From the NCBI GenBank assembly GCA_038043445.1, contig JBBTBY010000039.1:1-64000 (forward strand): a DNA stretch of 64,000 nucleotides, read 5' to 3'. Position numbers and translations under genes: made by a program. The notes under the pieces are model-generated. The model searched no databases and was not told where the DNA came from. It saw only the letters and a list, made by a program, of their open reading frames with translations. The DNA comes from Spirochaetota bacterium. Its GTDB lineage: Bacteria; Spirochaetota; Brachyspiria; Brachyspirales; JACRPF01. Shown in pieces: positions 40,993 to 50,910 of the stretch; within the stretch, counting starts at the first letter, position 1; every line of letters starts with the position of its first letter.

Positions 40993-43946
40993 GACGATCG
41001 GTCATCTATTCCAGTATTTTCGCATGTATGTTCTCGACCTTGTCTGCTACAGCGGGAGATACCGTACTGATCCTCGATTTTGAACAGACTGCAGTGAACA
41101 CATCGCCGCGAACCGCGGTCGGTCCGGATGTGCCCGGCATTCGCGCCTTGCACAAGGCGGCGCATCCCGACGGTGTTGTCGATGTGAGCACGATCGCCGG
41201 GGGTTCATTGTTCGACGGAGGGGCGGCATCACTTCTTATATATGATGCGAGCGCAAGCGGTGCGCGGGGTGAGGCGCATATCTCGTTTTCGCCTCAGAAG
41301 GATGCCGTCGTTGTTTCCTTCGACATCCGAGTGAATGAAGTGTATACAATGGGTGACACACTTGCAATTCGTGTCCTCGCCGGCCAAGCGGTCGGCGGCG
41401 GTATTCGCCTGGCCGGGGACGGAAAGTCTGCCCTGCTCCTCGATACGGACGGCAAGCAGGTCTCATTTCCGCTTGTCACCAAACGCTGGTACCGTGTGGC
41501 GCTCAGATTCCCGGCTGCATCCGCTGCCGTCGGCACATATAAGCTGCGCATAACTGATGGCGAGACCAAGGAGAGACGCACGTTCGATGTCTATGCCAAG
41601 CGTGACGCAGGTCTTGCCGAGGAATATGGGCGTATCGTCATCGCTACTGGTTTTTCCCTTGCCGCAAAAACGGATGTATCGCTCGATAATGTCCGCGTCA
41701 CCGGCACCGATGCATCGTTAGGCGATGACAGTGCACAGGAAACGGGCAGCACACTGCAGGAGGCCATTGCCATGACATCAAGTGAAACGCTGAAACGGTT
41801 TCCACGCATGGATTGGGAAGAACGAAGCGACTGGCAGAACGTGAAAAGCGACCATCCGCTCAAGGCGAAAGGTGACGGAAAGACCGACGATACGGCGGCA
41901 CTGCAGTTCGCGCTCACAGCCGCCGGCGAAGGGACGACGGTGTTTTTTCCGTCGGGAACCTATCGCATCACCAAGACATTAGTGCTCAACGTGCCGCCGG
42001 GCGGCATCGGCGGTATGCGCATCGTGGGGCACGGACGCGATACCCGCATCGTCTGGGATGGGGAGAAGGACGGGCGCATGTTCGTCACCCACGGAATGCA
42101 CCGTTCGCGCATCACGGGCATCGTGTGGGACGGGCGCGGTGTTGCCGGCATCGGCATCGAGCACAGTGCGGTCCGCTATGAAACACAGCTGACCCATGAG
42201 CATGAGGCCTTCCTCGGTTTCACGATCAGCGGCGTCCGTGTCGATCCGAAACGCACGGTGGCATCGGCGGAAATTCTCTATGAGAACTGCCTATTCGAAG
42301 CATGCGAGCGGGGTATTTCGTTCTTCAACTTCAACGACTATGACAATACCATCGACGGCTGCGAGTTCATCCGCTGCGGCATGGCCATAGAGGATGTGCA
42401 TGGGAATTTCTACGTACGAAACTCCCGTTTTGAAGAAAGTCGCGTCGCGGACATCTCCATGCAGAGCATACATTCCAGTTCGGTGCGCCGCTGCGTATCC
42501 GTCGGTTCGCGCCTGTTCATTGATCACCAGGCGAGCGTCTCGCCCATAACGATCGAAAATTGCACCGTAAGCGGCTGGAGTGGTTCGGAGGGCGCTGTCA
42601 GGGCGGGCGGTGCGCCGGTGACGATATTCGATTGTGATTTTCGCGTTCCCGACGGCAATGCACCGGTCAAGATCGTTCAGAAAGGACAGCGCATCATATC
42701 ATCGATGAACACGGTATCCGGCGGGCTGCCGCTGGTAAGGAATCCGAAGGACGGCACCGTGTATGAAATCCCGAGGGGCAAAGTGAACGCGCTAGGCATC
42801 AGCATCAATGAACGTGCGCTCAACGCGGATATAGACATCCCTACAAAGGTCTTCGATGCAAAACGCGACTTCGGTGCAAAGGGCGACGGCGTTGCCGACG
42901 ACACTGCCGCTATCATTCACGCTATCGATGCGGCACGTTCGTACGGCAAGCGATCGATCGCCTATCTCCCCGCAGGCACCTATCTCGTGAGCGACACGAT
43001 AAAGATCATCGGAAGCGATTTTACTGTCGGCGGAAGCGGTTTTCGCACACATATCGTCTGGAAAGGCCCGGCAGACGGCACGATCATTGCGGTGCATGAC
43101 CCGCGCAACGTTGTCCTTGAGAACATCGCGATCGGGTGTGATGCGGCGATGAACAATGGCATCGATATCCGGCAGACGGGCTCGGGCGCGATGTCATCGA
43201 TGACCTATGACATGGTGACCGTGTTCGGGATTTATCAAAAACAGGCCAACCGTAAGGGTCTTCGGCTCGAAGGGCTTTCAAAGAATGCGTTTGTGCACAT
43301 AAAACACCTCGAAGGCAATGTGCGCATAACGGATTCGGCGAGCGCAACCATTCTTGCGAATACAACCTATGAAGGCATTGTTACAATAGAGGGAAAGGCG
43401 AAGGTGCGTGACGGGTTTATCGGCTTTCTTACGAGACTGGGAACGAAGTCGCAGCATCAACTCTATGTGAATGACAGCCAGAGCGTGGTGATGAGCGATT
43501 TCTACATCGAGCAGGCGGATGACGGTTTCCAATTTACCGGCAATGCCGGCGACCCGCCGGGGAGGATCACGGTGCAGGGGGCGAAGATGGGAACCGAGAC
43601 CGGTCCGGTAACGGTGAAAAATTATGCCGGCGAGGTTTTCATAGGGCATCATCAGTTCTTCATGGTGCCGAAACCGATGGTGTTCACCCTGAAGGGCGAG
43701 CAGCCGTGTTCGTTATACGTGTTCGGGAGCATGTTTTACGACACAGTTCCGGTGACAAAGATAGACGGCAATTGCAGGGCATTCTTCTTCGGCAATCACA
43801 GCAGGGTCCCTTCGGGCTTAAACGTGGTCGATGCGTCCGGCGCGAACGATTCCGATGATACGTCCGCGCTTGTATCGCTCAGCAGGGCATTCGATGATCT
43901 CAGGAAACTTGGAGCGCTTGACCGGCGCATCAATCATGGACGCTGA
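40989..43946 (+). CDS. secreted double right-handed beta-helix (pectate-lyase-superfamily) protein
   Basis: The 985-residue product has a signal peptide (ending LSATAG), a concanavalin-like N-terminal region (about 20-240), then two Pectate_lyase_3-type modules. The first begins HPLKAKGDGKTDDTAALQFA (about 298) and the second FGAKGDGVADDTAAIIHA (about 635); both continue with the FPSGTY or LPAGTYLVSDTI phrase and many short strand repeats. Such helices usually bind or cleave polysaccharides. GGAG lies eight bases upstream of the ATG. It overlaps the short ORF and is 42 bp ahead of the next gene; a shared polysaccharide target with the GH-like protein is likely. Confidence 0.8.
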   Translation: MRRSVIYSSIFACMFSTLSATAGDTVLILDFEQTAVNTSPRTAVGPDVPGIRALHKAAHPDGVVDVSTIAGGSLFDGGAASLLIYDASASGARGEAHISFSPQKDAVVVSFDIRVNEVYTMGDTLAIRVLAGQAVGGGIRLAGDGKSALLLDTDGKQVSFPLVTKRWYRVALRFPAASAAVGTYKLRITDGETKERRTFDVYAKRDAGLAEEYGRIVIATGFSLAAKTDVSLDNVRVTGTDASLGDDSAQETGSTLQEAIAMTSSETLKRFPRMDWEERSDWQNVKSDHPLKAKGDGKTDDTAALQFALTAAGEGTTVFFPSGTYRITKTLVLNVPPGGIGGMRIVGHGRDTRIVWDGEKDGRMFVTHGMHRSRITGIVWDGRGVAGIGIEHSAVRYETQLTHEHEAFLGFTISGVRVDPKRTVASAEILYENCLFEACERGISFFNFNDYDNTIDGCEFIRCGMAIEDVHGNFYVRNSRFEESRVADISMQSIHSSSVRRCVSVGSRLFIDHQASVSPITIENCTVSGWSGSEGAVRAGGAPVTIFDCDFRVPDGNAPVKIVQKGQRIISSMNTVSGGLPLVRNPKDGTVYEIPRGKVNALGISINERALNADIDIPTKVFDAKRDFGAKGDGVADDTAAIIHAIDAARSYGKRSIAYLPAGTYLVSDTIKIIGSDFTVGGSGFRTHIVWKGPADGTIIAVHDPRNVVLENIAIGCDAAMNNGIDIRQTGSGAMSSMTYDMVTVFGIYQKQANRKGLRLEGLSKNAFVHIKHLEGNVRITDSASATILANTTYEGIVTIEGKAKVRDGFIGFLTRLGTKSQHQLYVNDSQSVVMSDFYIEQADDGFQFTGNAGDPPGRITVQGAKMGTETGPVTVKNYAGEVFIGHHQFFMVPKPMVFTLKGEQPCSLYVFGSMFYDTVPVTKIDGNCRAFFFGNHSRVPSGLNVVDASGANDSDDTSALVSLSRAFDDLRKLGALDRRINHGR

Positions 43947-43988
43947 TACCGGACACTGCCTCGCACACGCCGAATAATGGAGCAGATA

Positions 43989-45995
43989 ATGGATACGAAT
44001 GAAAGGATACGTGCATACTGCATGGAGGCATCGCGCGCAGCATGCACCTGGTATTCCGAGAGCGGCGACTGGCGCCTTACATCAACACCGGCCGAAACGC
44101 GTGAACGGTTCTGGATATGCTGTTCACTCTACGCTGTCGGGACATCAGCGTTGGCCGATGCGATTATCCGCAAGGGCAACACTGCGCAAAAGACCGCCCG
44201 CGGCACGATACACTTTAACATCTTCGATACGAACATCGCTGTACTGCTTCTTATGAAGTATCGGGATGTGATGGGAAAGGACGTTCGCGAAATGCTCGAA
44301 AACCTTGTTCGCGACGGATTCGGCCTCTTTCCCGGGAATCGCCAGCCGGATTATCAGTTCCACGGCTACAATGACAATATGCCGGCGAAGGCGACCATGG
44401 GGCTTATACTCGGCGGAGAAATGCTCGGTGATACAGCAGCGGTCGAACACGGCATACACAATCTCATGCAGCTTCGCGCACAGCTCATACGCCGCGGCAT
44501 TAACAGCGAATTCAATTCGCCGACATACACACCGCTTACCGTGCACGCCATGGCGGAGATCGCATCTCATGCCGAAAATGCCGAAGCACGGTCACTCGCG
44601 CTCAAGATCGAACATCGCCTCTGGTATGATATCGCTGCGCGCTTCCATCCGGAGACAAAAATGATATCCGGCCCGTATGCACGCGCCTATACGGCCGACA
44701 TGCTCGGTCATGCAAGCTGCCTTTCATCGCTCCTCTGGTTCGTGCTCGGCGATGCGGCATCCCCCTCCCCGCTCTCGCTCTTCGGCGATCATGACGGCCT
44801 TGTGCTCCATCACATGAACGATGTGCCGTTCAATGGTGCGCAGATGTCGTGGTTCGCGAGCGGATCATATCATCTGCCGGAGAATATCGATGACCTCTTT
44901 TTCAAAAAGCGCTATCCGTTCCGCGCTGCCGCAACTGCCGAGGTCGGCGACTGTTCCGATATCGCCGGGAGCGCCGGCTATGCAGCACATCCCTGCCGCA
45001 TTGAGACATACATGACCCCCGATTTTGCCGTGGGCACAACTGATACGCAGTGGCTCGGCGGCGAACAGACGATGAACTATTTTGCCGACTACCGCTATAC
45101 AGACAGCGTACGGTCATGGCAGGACCGCGGCACGGCATTCACGAAATTCCTCATCAATGATGATGCACCGGGGAATACGGCATCCGCGGGATATTCGAAC
45201 TGCGGCGAGGCGGACAATATCGCATCGCATACGGATACGCTCACCGTGCAGGACGGTCCGACCGTACTTCTGATCACCAATCCGCAGCCGTCGCTCGGGA
45301 ATGACCGCGGCAATAAAAAGTCGACCGAGATGTCCTCGCTGCGCGAGCTCTTCATATTCCCGTCGCATGTCCGCGGCGCGGATGGGATCATGATCGGCAA
45401 GAACGCGGCATCGTCATGGAGCGGCACCGCGCGGCACGGGGAATGGATATGCGTGAAACGCGGCCGGCTATTCATCGGCATACGTCCGTTGGCATTCTCC
45501 ATCCCCGAACGCACGATAGCGGTCTCGCTGAAAAAAGTGAACAGCTACGAGGTCATCGAAACGCTGTTCTACTCCGGGGACAAACGAACGTTCAGCCGCG
45601 AAGAGCTCTGCCATATGCACGGCGGGTATTACATCGAGCATGCATCCATTGATGAGTACCCGTCGCTTGCTCTGTTCGCCGAAGCCTGTGCGCGTATCGA
45701 GTTCTCGGATTTTTACTGGACAACACGCCGCGTACGCTGCCGACGTCCAGTGTCATCGGTACGCAAAGCACTTGAAATAGAACTCTCCGCGAGTGCGGAT
45801 GCGCTGATCCCGCGTTTCGCCGCCGTCAATGGACGCGTTATCGACACCGTGACCCCGATCAGCATTGACGGCATCGATGCAGGGGCACTGCCGTTCATGG
45901 ACGAGCCGTTCACCTCGGTGCCCGGCTATTTCCCCTGGCAGAAACTGGAATACTTCTGGGGGCCGCTTATTGCGGGCATCGGCGATAGAGAATGA
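43989..45995 (+). CDS. cytoplasmic alpha-toroid-like protein of unknown function
   Basis: The 668-residue product lacks a signal peptide. The first 270 residues look like an (alpha/alpha)-toroid (MEASRAACTWYSESGDW, NPTYTPLTVHAMAEIASHA-type helices, HGYNDNMPAKATMGLILGGE) and the C-terminal half is beta-rich, the general layout of heparinase II/III-like and related polysaccharide lyases or glycosidases. I cannot place it in a named family. GGAG at 43979-43982 fits a start at the ATG at 43989, 12 bases after an earlier in-frame ATG. It follows the beta-helix gene and precedes the LacI regulator, so it probably degrades an oligosaccharide made by its secreted neighbours. Confidence 0.6.
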   Translation: MDTNERIRAYCMEASRAACTWYSESGDWRLTSTPAETRERFWICCSLYAVGTSALADAIIRKGNTAQKTARGTIHFNIFDTNIAVLLLMKYRDVMGKDVREMLENLVRDGFGLFPGNRQPDYQFHGYNDNMPAKATMGLILGGEMLGDTAAVEHGIHNLMQLRAQLIRRGINSEFNSPTYTPLTVHAMAEIASHAENAEARSLALKIEHRLWYDIAARFHPETKMISGPYARAYTADMLGHASCLSSLLWFVLGDAASPSPLSLFGDHDGLVLHHMNDVPFNGAQMSWFASGSYHLPENIDDLFFKKRYPFRAAATAEVGDCSDIAGSAGYAAHPCRIETYMTPDFAVGTTDTQWLGGEQTMNYFADYRYTDSVRSWQDRGTAFTKFLINDDAPGNTASAGYSNCGEADNIASHTDTLTVQDGPTVLLITNPQPSLGNDRGNKKSTEMSSLRELFIFPSHVRGADGIMIGKNAASSWSGTARHGEWICVKRGRLFIGIRPLAFSIPERTIAVSLKKVNSYEVIETLFYSGDKRTFSREELCHMHGGYYIEHASIDEYPSLALFAEACARIEFSDFYWTTRRVRCRRPVSSVRKALEIELSASADALIPRFAAVNGRVIDTVTPISIDGIDAGALPFMDEPFTSVPGYFPWQKLEYFWGPLIAGIGDRE

Positions 45996-46069
45996 CATCC
46001 GCCTTCGACCATTTCAGGGAGTTCGGAGAAATGGAAAAATCCACAGCAGGGGGAATGCTGACAAACACC

Positions 46070-46098
46070 TTGACAATCGGCGACCGATGTGTTAATAT
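46070..46098 (+). promoter_or_regulatory. sigma70 promoter of the LacI-type regulator
   Basis: TTGACA (46070-46075) and TAATAT (46093-46098) are 17 bp apart. The -10 box is inside the palindrome at 46092-46116, and the ATG is 17 bases after it. Confidence 0.8.
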
Positions 46099-46116
46099 TA
46101 TTACTAATAATATTAA
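46092..46116. promoter_or_regulatory. 25-bp perfect palindrome, LacI-family autoregulatory operator
   Basis: TTAATATTATTA (46092-46103), a central C, and TAATAATATTAA (46105-46116). It covers the -10 box and the whole leader up to the start codon of the LacI-type gene, so binding would shut off the promoter. It is wholly AT apart from the central base and differs from classical CG-centred LacI operators. Confidence 0.75.
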
Positions 46117-47141
46117 TGAAACCGATAACGCAAAAAGAGATAGCGAAACGCGCCGGGGTATCGCAGACCGCGGCGTCCATGGTATTGAGCGGCAGGAAGA
46201 ATGCCGCAATTTCCGAGGGAACGAAGCGGAAAATACTCTCCATTGCGCAGAAGTCCGGCTATCGCCTCCGTTTCGTCCGTAAAGAACAGACGCGGACGAA
46301 TACGATCGCGTATCTGCTCGACGCCCGCTCATTCGAATCCGAAGTGACAGAGGCGTACTATCAGCGCTTCATCGGTTCGCTCGCCGATACCCTGGACGGC
46401 AAGGGGTATGCGCTCGCGGTTGCCACGCATGCTGACGCCGCAAAAGCCCTCCGCACCGTGTCGGAACGCGGCTACGATGCTGTCATCACAGGACGGGATC
46501 TTCCGGAAAAAAGCATCGCCGCCATGGAATGCCCTGTCATATTCCTCAACCGTCCGTCGCCGGACGCACAACTCTATTCCTCGGTCATGCCGGACAATAA
46601 AGGCGGCATCGCAGCAGCGGTGAAACGCCTTCACGAGATGGGACATCGTGCGATAGCTTTCTTCGGGATGACACCGTTGAACGCTCATTCGAAGGAGCGT
46701 CTTGCCGGCTATACGAACGCATGTTCATCGCTCGGCCTTTCGGCACACACTGGATATATCGTTACACCGCCGCGCAGGGACGGTACATACGAAGAGGTCT
46801 CGTCGTACGCGAAAGACGCCGTTGCATCGTGGCACGCATCCGCCATACCGCCTACCGCTGTCGTCACCATGGGCGATGTGTACGCGCTCCTGCTCCTTTC
46901 ACACGCGCGCGCGATGGGCATGCGTGTGCCGGAAGACCTGAGCATTGTCGGATTTGACAACACCATCGCCTGTCTCTCTTCGGCACCGCAGCTTGCATCG
47001 ATAGAGCAGGACATCGAAACAATGGCGACATCGGCGGCATTCATGGCGGAGGAACTGATAGCCGGCAGGCCACCACGCACCGTCGTCATACCGACCGCGC
47101 TCATGGAACGCGGATCGATCGGTCCGCACGCATCAAAATAG
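46116..47141 (+). CDS. LacI-family transcription regulator
   Basis: The 341-residue protein has the LacI helix-turn-helix (ITQKEIAKRAGVSQTAASMVLSG in part) and hinge, then a periplasmic-binding-protein-like sensor (TNTIAYLLDARSF, MGHRAIAFFGMTP, PEDLSIVGFDNTIACL). It senses a sugar or sugar derivative. The start at 46116 is chosen because the helix-turn-helix begins right after it and the operator ends exactly there; an upstream in-frame ATG lies in the promoter. Two secreted carbohydrate-associated genes follow within 13 and 13 bases and are the likely targets. Confidence 0.92.
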   Translation: MKPITQKEIAKRAGVSQTAASMVLSGRKNAAISEGTKRKILSIAQKSGYRLRFVRKEQTRTNTIAYLLDARSFESEVTEAYYQRFIGSLADTLDGKGYALAVATHADAAKALRTVSERGYDAVITGRDLPEKSIAAMECPVIFLNRPSPDAQLYSSVMPDNKGGIAAAVKRLHEMGHRAIAFFGMTPLNAHSKERLAGYTNACSSLGLSAHTGYIVTPPRRDGTYEEVSSYAKDAVASWHASAIPPTAVVTMGDVYALLLLSHARAMGMRVPEDLSIVGFDNTIACLSSAPQLASIEQDIETMATSAAFMAEELIAGRPPRTVVIPTALMERGSIGPHASK

Positions 47142-47154
47142 TACGGAGGCACGT

Positions 47155-47973
47155 ATGAAAGCAGCCATCATCCTATTCTTCACAGCTTCGCTCAGCGCAG
47201 CGCTCGTAAAGGCACCCGACGCGAACACGCTCTGGATCGAGAACGGGGCAGATATGCCCGGCGGATGGAGTTCGGGGCTCGACTTTGAATCAACCGCGAA
47301 CGGTTTTATCATGAAAGCGACCGGCGACCCGAAACGGGTGTACACGCAGCAGAATATCCCTGTCAGCGCTTCGCATCCCTGGTTCGTCTTTGAGATCGTC
47401 AATATCCTTAACCGCGACGGCTATAAGGGGCTCTATTTCAACTCCGGCGCGAGCGGCAGGATAAGCACCGGTCCGGTGACGGTGATACCAAAGGGCATAT
47501 TCGCCTTCATGCCGTACAAGCCGGAAGTGAGCGGCGATAAACCCATGCGCATCGATCTGCACGGAGCGGAGGTGACTTTTTCGTACATGAAAATGGTCAA
47601 AACACCGGAATACTACATAGAGATATCATCGCCTGCCATCGAGGCGAAACAGAAGGTAGAGCTCGGTGATTCGCTCACCGTGCGCGTTATCATGGCCGAG
47701 GAAAGCGAGGATGTGACGATCGCATTCTACGACAGCTATATGATGCCGCAGCTGACGGTGAACGGGCAGACACGCTTTCAGCTGAAACCGGAGAACGGCA
47801 ATGCGAAAATATGGGCGACATCGATATCGCTTGCATCGTGCGCCGGCGACAGGCTCAAGCCCGGCGAAACGTTCAAGCCCGGGCGGCTCTTCATCTCGGC
47901 CAACATTCTCGGCGGCGGCGTGAAACTCCCGCTCTGGACCTGTAACCCGTGCGAATTCGTTCTGAAGAAATAG
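47155..47973 (+). CDS. hypothetical secreted beta-rich protein
   Basis: The 272-residue product has a signal peptide (MKAAIILFFTASLSAA). The mature part is beta-rich: a jelly-roll-like first half (NTLWIENGADMPGGWSSGLDF) and an Ig-like second half (QKVELGDSLTVRVIMAEESE). No named family is recognised; it could be a carbohydrate-binding protein. GGAGG precedes the ATG at good spacing. It lies between the LacI regulator and the CBM9-containing glycosidase and is probably co-transcribed with both. Confidence 0.62.
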   Translation: MKAAIILFFTASLSAALVKAPDANTLWIENGADMPGGWSSGLDFESTANGFIMKATGDPKRVYTQQNIPVSASHPWFVFEIVNILNRDGYKGLYFNSGASGRISTGPVTVIPKGIFAFMPYKPEVSGDKPMRIDLHGAEVTFSYMKMVKTPEYYIEISSPAIEAKQKVELGDSLTVRVIMAEESEDVTIAFYDSYMMPQLTVNGQTRFQLKPENGNAKIWATSISLASCAGDRLKPGETFKPGRLFISANILGGGVKLPLWTCNPCEFVLKK

Positions 47974-47986
47974 CGAGGGGATGATC

Positions 47987-50824
47987 ATGGAACAAGTCAT
48001 ACGCACCATCATCGCGGCCGCACTGTGCACAGGAGCGGCATTCACACAGACGATAAAGGCAGGAAATGCCGCGGCCATCGTCCTTGACGGGAAACTGGAT
48101 GAAGCATCGTGGCAGAGCGCCCCGTCTTCCGGGGCGTTCAGGTGGCTCAAGATACGCGAAAAGCCGTCCGCGCCGGTAAAAACGGAATTCCGCGTGATCA
48201 CGGACAGCACCGCCGTATATATCGGCATTCGCCTCGATGAGCCGGAGATGGCAAAGCTCAAAGCCGCAACATTCGGCCGTGACAACATGGGGACATTCTC
48301 ACAGGACTTAGTCGAGCTCTTCTTCGATCCGGAAGGCAAAGGGAACACCTACTATCAATATGCAATAAGCGCAGGCGGTGATCTCTGGGACGGTTACTTC
48401 ATCGAGAAAGGGAATACCACCATCGGCGAATACACGGGGAATTGGGAAGCCGCTGTCCATAAGGACGATACGTTCTGGAGCGTTGAGGTGCGTATACCGC
48501 TCTCGGCGCTCTACTATACCGATGCAAAGAATTTCGGCACGACATGGAAATTAAATTTGTGCCGTGAACGGCAGACCGTCCCTGAACTTTCCACCTGGAG
48601 CTCGCTCGTAAAAGGATTCCATGAGCCGGACAATTTCCAGGCCGCAAGCGGCATGCCGAAAAAGGATGCGAAACATGATATCCGCATCACATTCATGGAA
48701 ACGATACTCAACGGGCATGATGCCGGCACCTATTCTGGCTCGCTCGACATGAAGATCACTGCTTTCCTGCATACCGCCGGGACCTACAGTGTCGAAGTGA
48801 AAGACGAAGAGAACACCGTCATCGCCTCGCACGGCATTACCGTGAGCGCGGGGGAGAACAGGATATCCGTTCCGAACATCAGGATATCGAGACTGGGGAA
48901 GCAGTATCTGCACACCGTGCTTCGAATAAGCGGCGGTGACATCATCGCTGATATGTTCTACCCGGTGCGCTCTGAATATACCCCGCTTGTCATCGACATT
49001 ACATCGCCATTTTACGGGAACGCTGTTTTCCCGGGACAAACGGTCGGCGCGATCGAAGGATCGGTAACGCTCAACATCGCGAAGGAAAAGGCCGCGAACG
49101 CGCGCGTTGAGGTGAGCATGGGGAGCGCCCGTGCGCCGGCGGTACTCCGTAACGGGAAATATCACTTCTCACTGCCGGGCGGCATAGCTGAAGGCGATCA
49201 TACCGTCGCAGCCAGAGCGGTCGGCGCAGGCGCAACACTTGCCGAGGGCAGTACCGTCATACGGAAACTTCCCCCGTTCCCCGGGAGCATCGCCTATATC
49301 GACAAGGACCTCAATTTCGTACTCAACGGCAAACCGATGTTCATACGTTCCTGGTATAACGGCGGCGGCACATGGATGGTAAGCCGTGCGATACGGAGCG
49401 CAGGTAATGAAGGGCCTATAACGAAACACGTGAATGCATGGGAATGCATCCAGAACATGCAGGCTGAACGCATCGACAAAGCGGAGACACCCCGCACGAA
49501 GCTCGATGTGGAGCCCTCGCAGAAGATATTCGACACGCTCAAAAAGCGCATCGACGATAACCGTACGAACATGAATCTCCTCTGGTATTATCTAGAAGAT
49601 GAACCGGAATGCCGCGGTGTATCGCCGGTATATCTGCGTCACTTGTACCGATACATAAAAAAGAACGATCCCTATCGCCCGGTACAGATCATCACCCGAG
49701 CGCCGGAACTGTACACCGAATGCGCGGACATTCTCGCGCCGCACCCGTACATAAGCCCGGTGATCGATGCGAACGGCGTGCGCCGTCTTTCCACACCGAT
49801 GAAAAGCATACGCGATCAGCTTCGTACCGTTGCATCGGCGGGCAAGGGGCGTATAGCACCCTGGCTCTGCCAGCAGGCATTCTCGTATGAATTCCAAGAC
49901 CCGTTCGCACACAACCCGAACTTCATCGAATACAACTGCATGTTCTGGTCGGCTGTCGCAAACGGATGCAAGGGGTTCGTGCCGTTCACCTACTGCTGGT
50001 CGCACAATTCCATGGACCTGCGCATGGGCACCGATTTTATCTATGAATCGCTCGCCGATCTTGAGCCCGCGCTCCTCGGCGGCGGCGACGAGATACTTCC
50101 TGCGACGGTACGCTCGGATGATGATGCCGTGGATGTGCTCGTACGCAGACACAAAAACACCGTGCTCGTGGTGAGCGCGAACGTCCTTCCGAAACAGGCA
50201 GCCGTGTCGGTATCGTGCCCAAAGCTCGGTACAACAACGCTCTTTGGCTACCGCGAGGACGGCACAGTGAACGTGGTCAACGGATCGTTCACGCTCTCGC
50301 TCGGCGCCTACGGCACACGCATACTTATGAACCCCAAGCGCGGCGAGGGACTGCAGTCTACCGCGGACTTCCTGAAAGAGCTTGATGCTGCGAATGCCGC
50401 GCTCAAGAGACCGGGGAACATACTTTACGGCCGCGGACGCGAGATCGATTATGACAGCTCCGACCCGTACATGGGAACGAAGCTCTACTCGCTCTGCGAC
50501 GGCATTACCGATGCCTACGGCTGGGCGAACTGGTCGAAACCGATAAAAAAGGATGCGCCGGCACGTCTTGAAATGTCATTCCCGAATTTTACACCGAAAT
50601 TCAAGAAGCTCGTCATTCATACCGCCACCATCGAAGACTGTTCGGCACTGATATGGAAATTCGGCGAATGGAAGTCTATCGGTGATGTGACCGGTAATAA
50701 AGAACGGACGATCACGTTCGAAATGCCGGAAAAGACATCGACGGTGAAACTGCAGATCATCACGACGAAGATAAAATCCGGCGAGCGCTGTGCGGAAATT
50801 TATGAAGTGGAAATGTATGAATAG
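47987..50824 (+). CDS. secreted glycosidase-like protein with CBM9-type domain
   Basis: The 945-residue product has a signal peptide (ending GAAFTQ), a CBM9-like N-terminal domain (about 25-220: IVLDGKLDEASWQSAP, FSQDLVELFFDPEGKG, WSVEVRIPLSAL), beta-sandwich linkers, and a TIM-barrel-like domain (about 440-700) with NLLWYYLEDEPECRGVSP, whose acidic pair is a candidate catalytic acid, and a C-terminal beta domain. This suggests a retaining glycosidase of the GH-A type, but the family is uncertain. GAGGGG (47975-47980) favours the ATG at 47987 over 47981. It is the last gene of the LacI-controlled set. Confidence 0.75.
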   Translation: MEQVIRTIIAAALCTGAAFTQTIKAGNAAAIVLDGKLDEASWQSAPSSGAFRWLKIREKPSAPVKTEFRVITDSTAVYIGIRLDEPEMAKLKAATFGRDNMGTFSQDLVELFFDPEGKGNTYYQYAISAGGDLWDGYFIEKGNTTIGEYTGNWEAAVHKDDTFWSVEVRIPLSALYYTDAKNFGTTWKLNLCRERQTVPELSTWSSLVKGFHEPDNFQAASGMPKKDAKHDIRITFMETILNGHDAGTYSGSLDMKITAFLHTAGTYSVEVKDEENTVIASHGITVSAGENRISVPNIRISRLGKQYLHTVLRISGGDIIADMFYPVRSEYTPLVIDITSPFYGNAVFPGQTVGAIEGSVTLNIAKEKAANARVEVSMGSARAPAVLRNGKYHFSLPGGIAEGDHTVAARAVGAGATLAEGSTVIRKLPPFPGSIAYIDKDLNFVLNGKPMFIRSWYNGGGTWMVSRAIRSAGNEGPITKHVNAWECIQNMQAERIDKAETPRTKLDVEPSQKIFDTLKKRIDDNRTNMNLLWYYLEDEPECRGVSPVYLRHLYRYIKKNDPYRPVQIITRAPELYTECADILAPHPYISPVIDANGVRRLSTPMKSIRDQLRTVASAGKGRIAPWLCQQAFSYEFQDPFAHNPNFIEYNCMFWSAVANGCKGFVPFTYCWSHNSMDLRMGTDFIYESLADLEPALLGGGDEILPATVRSDDDAVDVLVRRHKNTVLVVSANVLPKQAAVSVSCPKLGTTTLFGYREDGTVNVVNGSFTLSLGAYGTRILMNPKRGEGLQSTADFLKELDAANAALKRPGNILYGRGREIDYDSSDPYMGTKLYSLCDGITDAYGWANWSKPIKKDAPARLEMSFPNFTPKFKKLVIHTATIEDCSALIWKFGEWKSIGDVTGNKERTITFEMPEKTSTVKLQIITTKIKSGERCAEIYEVEMYE

Positions 50825-50910
50825 CATCCATGCATGCTCTTAGCCTGCTTGCCAAATTGCCGTAACGGATTATCTTATCATCCATAGTCCGATAGGTCTT
50901 GGAGAACAGC

